From assembly GCA_017555445.1 (NCBI GenBank), contig JAFZGK010000052.1, forward strand, positions 1-63,879: a stretch of DNA of 63,879 nucleotides, given 5' to 3'. Source of the DNA: Bacteroidales bacterium (GTDB taxonomy: Bacteria > Bacteroidota > Bacteroidia > Bacteroidales > UBA932). The position numbers were made by a program, and so were the translations under genes. The first letter of the stretch is position 1; the number at the start of each line of letters is the position of its first letter. Of this stretch, positions 59,845 through 63,879 are shown piece after piece. Under the pieces are notes generated by a model. That model was not told the DNA's origin, made no database searches, and was given only the letters and a program-made list of their open reading frames with translations.

Positions 59845-60669
59845 ATGGGAAAGGATAAACTGAGAAAATTCAGAGAAAACGAGACATTCAAATGTCTGAT
59901 CCAGCCGGCGACTTCTGAGGTTCTCGGATGTGACCATCCTTTGAAGGGCCGTTGGGGAAGCGACTTTTTCGGAAACGACAAGCCGATTGTCCTCGAACTT
60001 GGTTGTGGCAAGGGTGATTATACAGTGGATCTTGCGGAGAGGAATCCTTCCTTCAATTATATAGGGGTGGACATCAAGGGTGCCCGTCTGTGGAAAGGCG
60101 CCAAGTATGCAGAAGAGCATGGTCTCAAGAATGTAGGTTTCCTACGCACCCGTATCGAATTCATCGAGTCTCTTTTTGCTTCGGGTGAAGTTTCGGAAAT
60201 CTGGATCACCTTCGCAGACCCGCAGATCGGCAGGGAGAAGAAACGTCTGACAGCGCCGCTGTTCATGAACCGTTACCGTAATTTCCTTCGTGAAGGTGGT
60301 ATCGTTCATCTTAAGACTGACAGTCGTTATCTTTACGAATATTCGATAGCGATGGCAGAGCAGAATGATCTGAAGATACTTGCTGCTGCTACTGACATAT
60401 ATGGAGCTGACCGTGAGAGACTTTATGAGAGCGGACTTTCTTCTTTGTGCGGCCGTGCGGCTGTGGATGCTCTCTTTGAGGTGCAGACATTCTACGAGTC
60501 ACAGTATCTTGCTCAGGGATTTCCGATCACATATCTGTCATTCATAGCAGACCATGAGGGTGATTATGTCAGTCCTGAATGGGATGAAGATTCATATAAG
60601 GACGAAGGTCATCATTTCGTGATACCTTCCGGACTGCCGGTAGCATCTAAATTCTATCCGGAGGGATAA
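59845..60669 (+). CDS. trmB: tRNA (guanine-N7)-methyltransferase
   Basis: A 274-residue SAM-dependent enzyme that forms m7G46 in tRNA. SAM motif I is VLELGCGKGDYTVDLA, the substrate-binding region is ITFADPQIGREKKRLTAP (a Bacteroidota variant of the usual PDPWPKxRH), and the tail ITYLSFIADHEGDY follows. It extends about 45 residues beyond shorter family members. It starts 2 bases after ricT and ends at the shared-sequence terminator 60673-60704. Confidence 0.93.
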   Translation: MGKDKLRKFRENETFKCLIQPATSEVLGCDHPLKGRWGSDFFGNDKPIVLELGCGKGDYTVDLAERNPSFNYIGVDIKGARLWKGAKYAEEHGLKNVGFLRTRIEFIESLFASGEVSEIWITFADPQIGREKKRLTAPLFMNRYRNFLREGGIVHLKTDSRYLYEYSIAMAEQNDLKILAAATDIYGADRERLYESGLSSLCGRAAVDALFEVQTFYESQYLAQGFPITYLSFIADHEGDYVSPEWDEDSYKDEGHHFVIPSGLPVASKFYPEG

Positions 60670-60672
60670 ATG

Positions 60673-60704
60673 AAAATCGGAAACCGTAAGGCTTCCGATT
60701 TTTG
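60673..60704. terminator. Terminator between trmB and miaA
   Basis: AAATCGGAA pairs with TTCCGATTT with a loop including ACCGTAAGGC, flanked by A and T runs. Nearly the same sequence occurs at 62554-62589 between smpB and metK. Confidence 0.9.
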
Positions 60705-60706
60705 TT

Positions 60707-61825
60707 TTATACTTCTGTCCAATGAATTTCGATCCCCTTACGTTCCATTCCTCGGAACCATGTCATCTGTCTCTTGGCGAACTGATGGATGGCCGTCGCC
60801 AGCTGGATCCTCATCTGTTCAAAAGTGAGTTCACCGATGATATGCTGTGTCACGAATTTATATTCAAGACCATAATATATAAGGTCTTCCGGAGGGATAG
60901 GTCTGTGCTCGGGTGCGAGAGCCGGGTGTGATCCGTCGATGAGTCCTTTTATCTCCTCGACCATCCCTTCTTCCAGACGTGCATCCAGGCGGCGGTCGAT
61001 GCGTGCATTTCTTTCATCGCGGTCGACTAGTGTACCTATATAATATGTATTCTTCGGAAGGAACGAGCTGCGCTGCACCGGATGTTCCGCTTCATAGATT
61101 GCAATCTCCAACGCTCTGATAAGCCTTTTCCTGGTGTCGTAGTCCGTATTGTTGTGGAGCGGCTTGAGAGATGCGAGTTGTGCAATGAGTTCCTCGTCTG
61201 ACTTTTTTTCAAGTTCCTCACGCAGAGTCGGGTCAGGTGGAACTTCAGGCAAGGAGTACCCGCAGGTAGCTGCTTCTATGTAAAGTCCGCTTCCACCGCA
61301 GAGAATCGGTACTCCTCCTCTTTCCACGATATCCTTATAGGCTTTTTCGAAGTCTCTCTGATATTCGAAGATATTATATTTCGTACCGGCATCCACTATG
61401 TCCATAAGGTGGTATGGGATTTCTTCATATTCGGAAAGGTCTTTTCCGGTACCGATGTCCATGCCTCTATATACTTGTCGGGAGTCCGCTGAAATTATTT
61501 CAGCACGTAGGCTCTTGTCTCTCGGACGTTCGATTCGCTCACCCCACCACTGCGCTTCGCTTGTGGTCCCCCCGCTTCCGTGTCGCGGGTGGCACGGTCC
61601 TCGAAGACATGAGCCTTCGTGCTGGATATTGTTTTCCAGCAGTGAGTTGATCTTGCGGGCGAGCTGTACGGCATAGCGTGTCTTACCGCTTGCTGTCGGT
61701 CCCAGGACGCAGATCAGGTCAATTTCTCCAGCAAGGTATTTGCTGAGGATATCTTCAACGTTGATATCTTCAGCAGGCGGGAGTTCCGCCATCGGAGGAA
61801 TAGGTGTGAACGGTTTCTTTGCCAT
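60707..61825 (-). CDS. miaA: tRNA dimethylallyltransferase with in-frame insertion
   Basis: A 372-residue enzyme that isopentenylates A37 of UNN-decoding tRNAs; usual length is about 300. The start MAKKPFTPIPPMAELPP at 61825 is used because the earlier Met lies in the -7 box. Walker A is VLGPTASGKTRYAVQL, followed after an insertion by the conserved AEIISADSRQVYRGMDIGTG. The insertion (about 47 residues, at 61505-61645) is Gly/His/Arg/Pro-rich (CHPRHGSGGTTSEAQWWG) and encodes two hairpins. The remaining parts, including LCGGSGLYIEAATCGY, are intact, so the enzyme may still be active. It is the reason for the long gene. Confidence 0.9.
   Translation of the reverse strand: MAKKPFTPIPPMAELPPAEDINVEDILSKYLAGEIDLICVLGPTASGKTRYAVQLARKINSLLENNIQHEGSCLRGPCHPRHGSGGTTSEAQWWGERIERPRDKSLRAEIISADSRQVYRGMDIGTGKDLSEYEEIPYHLMDIVDAGTKYNIFEYQRDFEKAYKDIVERGGVPILCGGSGLYIEAATCGYSLPEVPPDPTLREELEKKSDEELIAQLASLKPLHNNTDYDTRKRLIRALEIAIYEAEHPVQRSSFLPKNTYYIGTLVDRDERNARIDRRLDARLEEGMVEEIKGLIDGSHPALAPEHRPIPPEDLIYYGLEYKFVTQHIIGELTFEQMRIQLATAIHQFAKRQMTWFRGMERKGIEIHWTEV
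61505..61645 (-). repeat. Palindromic element inserted in-frame in miaA
   Basis: About 141 bases, GC-rich, lie between the Walker-A helix and the SADSRQ motif of miaA. On the plus strand ACCAC-T-GCG pairs with CGC-TT-GTGGT (61546-61567) and CCCGC with GCGGG (61571-61589). The composition differs from the surrounding gene, and the translated peptide has no MiaA counterpart. It looks like a mobile palindromic repeat taken into a coding sequence, comparable in kind to the coding palindromic elements known from Rickettsia. The exact edges are uncertain. Confidence 0.7.
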
Positions 61826-61843
61826 AGACGTGTTCGTGATATG

Positions 61844-61851
61844 CAAATATA
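61844..61851 (-). promoter_or_regulatory. -7 box for miaA
   Basis: TATATTTG on the minus strand, 18 bases before the ATG chosen at 61825. It excludes the Met at 61846 as start. Confidence 0.55.
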
Positions 61852-61908
61852 GTGTTTTTAGGTTAAAGAATATAGGGCGGCAAGTTGGGTGCTGTTAAAA
61901 TATACTTG

Positions 61909-61939
61909 TTTGAGATTCGTGCAAAAAGCACTACATTTG
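61909..61939 (+). promoter_or_regulatory. Promoter of the smpB leader
   Basis: TTTG at 61909-61912, a 19-base spacer and TACATTTG at 61932-61939. The expected start near 61946 gives a leader of about 160 bases before smpB. Confidence 0.8.
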
Positions 61940-61945
61940 CAGTCC

Positions 61946-62105
61946 TGATCTGTCACAGCGAAAGCGTTGTGACAAAAAACAGAAGAATCTTGTAACGTCG
62001 CTCCATGAGATTGGGCAAAATGGTATAAAAACGACACCGACGTTACAAGAATTGACTGATTTGTGTAGCATCGCCTCGAGAAGAAGAGGTTAATTGAGAA
62101 ATGTT
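61946..62105 (+). promoter_or_regulatory. Structured 5' leader of smpB (candidate cis-regulatory RNA)
   Basis: First hairpin: TGTCACA-GC with GC-GT-TGTGACA around a GAAA tetraloop (61951-61974). Second: a perfect 13-bp stem TCTTGTAACGTCG (61988-62000) with CGACGTTACAAGA (62038-62050). The 37-base loop contains a possible 7-codon ORF ATG...TAA (62005-62028, MRLGKMV). A small CCTC/GAGG stem lies before the start of smpB. No known family is recognised. Role is unknown. Confidence 0.55.
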
Positions 62106-62555
62106 ATGCCGAAAGCAAAGAGTAGTGTAGAGATAAAGAACAGAAGGGCTTCGTTCGATTATGAGTTCATCGAGACCTTTCAGGCGGGAATAGTGCTTAC
62201 AGGCACAGAGATAAAGTCCATAAGGGCCGGCAAGGCTTCACTTGTGGATACTTTCTGCTATTTCAACAGCAATGAGCTGTATGTGAAGAATATGCATATC
62301 GCGGAATATTGGTGGGGCAGCTGGGGAAAGCATGATCCGCGCCGTGACCGCAAGCTGCTTCTCAGCCGCAAGGAACTGAACAAGCTTCAGAGAGCAGTGA
62401 AGGAGAAGGGATTGACAATTGTCGGTGTGAAGCTGTTCATCGCTGATAACGGATATGCGAAACTGATAATCGCATTGGCGCGCGGTAAGAAGGAATACGA
62501 CAAACGTGCTTCGATCAAGGAGAAGGATCTTCGCCGCGAAATGGAAAGGATATAA
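62106..62555 (+). CDS. smpB: SsrA-binding protein
   Basis: A 149-residue partner of tmRNA in ribosome rescue. It starts [20 protein letters not shown]. Diagnostic motifs are [53 protein letters not shown], and the basic tail [19 protein letters not shown]. The upstream TTG start is rejected. It follows a structured leader and its own promoter; tmRNA itself is not in the window. Confidence 0.96.
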   Translation: MPKAKSSVEIKNRRASFDYEFIETFQAGIVLTGTEIKSIRAGKASLVDTFCYFNSNELYVKNMHIAEYWWGSWGKHDPRRDRKLLLSRKELNKLQRAVKEKGLTIVGVKLFIADNGYAKLIIALARGKKEYDKRASIKEKDLRREMERI

Positions 62556-62589
62556 AAAAATCGGAAACCGCAAGGCTTCCGATTTTTTT
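62554..62589. terminator. Terminator between smpB and metK
   Basis: AAAATCGGAA pairs with TTCCGATTTT around ACCGCAAGGC, flanked by A7 and T7, so it works both ways. It differs from the terminator at 60673-60704 by a single base in the loop. Confidence 0.93.
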
Positions 62590-62592
62590 GTA

Positions 62593-63879
62593 TTAGAGCT
62601 TGAATGCTTCCTTGATCATGTCGACAGAGTCGAGGAGCTCCCATCCGAAGAACTGGACGAGTTCCTGAACTTCCTGACCGTTGCGTCGGATGGTTACAGA
62701 TGCCTTGTAAGGATCACGGCCTACGTGTCCGTATGAAGCTGTCGGCTCATAGATAGGCTTCTTGAGACCGAACTTCTCGATGATCTTTGCCGGACGGAGG
62801 TCGAAGAGTTCATTGATCTTGATAGCAATCTCTGCATCACTGAGGCCGTTTGCAGCTGTACCATAAGTGTTTACGAAGATGCTGAGTGGACGTGCAACAC
62901 CGATTGCATATGATACCTGTACGAGCATCTCGCGTGCTACGCCGGCAGCTACCATGTTCTTTGCGATATAGCGTGCAGCGTATGCAGCTGAACGGTCAAC
63001 CTTTGAAGGATCCTTGCCTGAGAATGCTCCACCACCGTGTGCGCCCTTTCCGCCGTAAGTGTCAACGATGATCTTGCGTCCTGTGAGACCTGTGTCGCCG
63101 TGAGGACCTCCGATTACGAACTTACCTGTAGGGTTCACGTGAAGGATGTGGTCACCCTTGAAAAGTGCAGCTGTCTCCGGAGCGAGAGTCTCTACGAGCA
63201 TAGGAAGGAGGATGTTCTGGACGTCCTCGCGAATCTTTGCCTGCATAGCCTCATCAACTCTCTTCTGGCCGAACTGAGCACAACCGTCAGCATAGCTCAT
63301 GTTACCGAGTGATGCCGGAGTGAATTCGTCGTGCTGAGTAGAGATCACGATGGTGTGAACGCGAACCGGCTGGTTTGTCTCGCTGTCGTACTCGATTGTG
63401 AACTGTGACTTCGAGTCAGGACGGAGATAAGGCATGAGTTCAGGCTGCTGCTTGCGGATCTTTGCAAGCATGAGAAGTGCCTGATGTGAAAGGGCGAGCG
63501 GAAGCGGCATATACTCTTCAGTATCGTTACATGCGTATCCGAACATCATTCCCTGGTCACCTGCACCCTGTGCGTCAGCGTCCTCTCCCACAACACCGCG
63601 GTTGATGTCCACGCTCTGCTCGTGAAGAGCAGAAAGGATTCCGCATGAATTGCCGTCGAACATATACTCGGCCTTGTTGTAGCCGATCTTGTTGATCACG
63701 CGACGTACTGTCTTAGGAATGTCAACGTAAGCGTCCTCTGAGCGTACCTCGCCTCCGACCACTACAAGTCCGGTGCTGCAGAATGTCTCGCATGCCACCT
63801 TCGACTCAGGGTCCTGGCGGAGGAACTCGTCAAGGATTGCGTCGGAAATCTGGTCCGACACTTTGTCTGGGTGTCCTTC
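62593..63879 (-). CDS. metK: S-adenosylmethionine synthase, 5' end cut by the window
   Basis: The window ends before the start codon: at the edge the minus strand reads [20 protein letters not shown], whose first residues are the methionine-binding EGHPDK motif of MetK. An apparent GTG start at 63861 is therefore the Val of KVSDQ and is rejected. Further motifs are [40 protein letters not shown], and [20 protein letters not shown]. The enzyme makes SAM from methionine and ATP and supplies the many methyltransferases here. About a dozen codons are missing. Confidence 0.97.
   Translation of the reverse strand, partial: EGHPDKVSDQISDAILDEFLRQDPESKVACETFCSTGLVVVGGEVRSEDAYVDIPKTVRRVINKIGYNKAEYMFDGNSCGILSALHEQSVDINRGVVGEDADAQGAGDQGMMFGYACNDTEEYMPLPLALSHQALLMLAKIRKQQPELMPYLRPDSKSQFTIEYDSETNQPVRVHTIVISTQHDEFTPASLGNMSYADGCAQFGQKRVDEAMQAKIREDVQNILLPMLVETLAPETAALFKGDHILHVNPTGKFVIGGPHGDTGLTGRKIIVDTYGGKGAHGGGAFSGKDPSKVDRSAAYAARYIAKNMVAAGVAREMLVQVSYAIGVARPLSIFVNTYGTAANGLSDAEIAIKINELFDLRPAKIIEKFGLKKPIYEPTASYGHVGRDPYKASVTIRRNGQEVQELVQFFGWELLDSVDMIKEAFKL

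Noticed and set aside
61846..61846. Upstream ATG as miaA start
   Set aside because: It lies inside the -7 box TATATTTG at 61851-61844; the next Met at 61825 is preferred.
61946..62105. smpB leader as tmRNA
   Set aside because: It is too short, lacks the tRNA-like ends and the tag ORF with expected features.
63859..63861. GTG at 63861 as metK start
   Set aside because: The upstream codons read EGHPDK, the conserved MetK motif, so the gene continues past the window and the GTG is an internal Val.

Overview
The window is a chromosomal segment from a member of the Bacteroidota, most likely order Bacteroidales. The evidence is the repeated -7 promoter box of form TAnnTTTG, in several places with a TTTG -33 box 19-21 bases upstream, together with lineage-typical genes: a DUF4271 protein beside hemD, a DUF2723 membrane giant, a PG0541-type small protein after an RND pump, and hybrid beta-barrel proteins beside ECF sigma factors. 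No genus can be assigned from the sequence alone. Gene density is high, and no insertion sequence, prophage, CRISPR array or integrase is visible.

Layout. 1-6092: end of the spc/alpha ribosomal operon (rpmD end, rplO, secY, map, infA, rpmJ, rpsM, rpsK, rpsD, rpoA, rplQ) closed by a terminator. 6243-8046: two tandem paralogous exported MORN-repeat/TonB-C proteins. 8209-12186: Fe-S assembly genes sufB, sufC and a short sufD, with a PnuC-like transporter between sufB and sufC, then tsaE. 12183-17816 (minus): a lipoprotein, then a TonB-receptor-like barrel with a LytS/LytTR two-component pair. 17911-19414 (minus): MlaF/MlaE-type lipid ABC transporter. 19550-22033: yifB/comM-like ATPase and ispE. 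22046-26600 (minus): nrdG, an SDR, an EnvC-like protein and a TPR protein in one tight operon. 26784-28536: ECF sigma factor plus a membrane-anchored barrel hybrid. 28597-31889 (minus): nrdD, a phosphopantetheinyl transferase and its long structured leader. 32038-34726: mdh, tRNA-Pro(TGG), a LolD-type ATPase and a TrmN6-like methyltransferase. 34737-36211 (minus): a second ECF sigma locus. 36293-38080: lepA. 38351-40677 (minus): yciH-DUF4271-hemD-rnpA-yidD. 40755-47750: DUF2723 protein, an rRNA-methyltransferase-like gene, pgk, lgt and a YbaK-like deacylase. 47747-54769: an AraC regulator divergent from a TolC/MFP/RND/PG0541 efflux operon. 54918-60669: trxA, a small barrel, a LOG protein, a polyprenyl synthase, holB, ricT and trmB. 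60707-63879: miaA with an in-frame hairpin-rich insertion, smpB behind a structured leader, and metK cut by the window edge.

Most of the region is housekeeping: translation, cell envelope, cofactors and central metabolism. The items most worth a second look are non-coding or unusual: a roughly 180-base closed, multi-hairpin RNA candidate leading into the phosphopantetheinyl transferase gene; a smpB leader with a perfect 13-bp stem behind a full promoter; a GC-rich palindromic element translated inside miaA; a palindromic operator candidate between the AraC gene and the efflux operon; the SufD reduced to its C-terminal half beside an embedded PnuC; and several places where a promoter is nested inside the preceding terminator.
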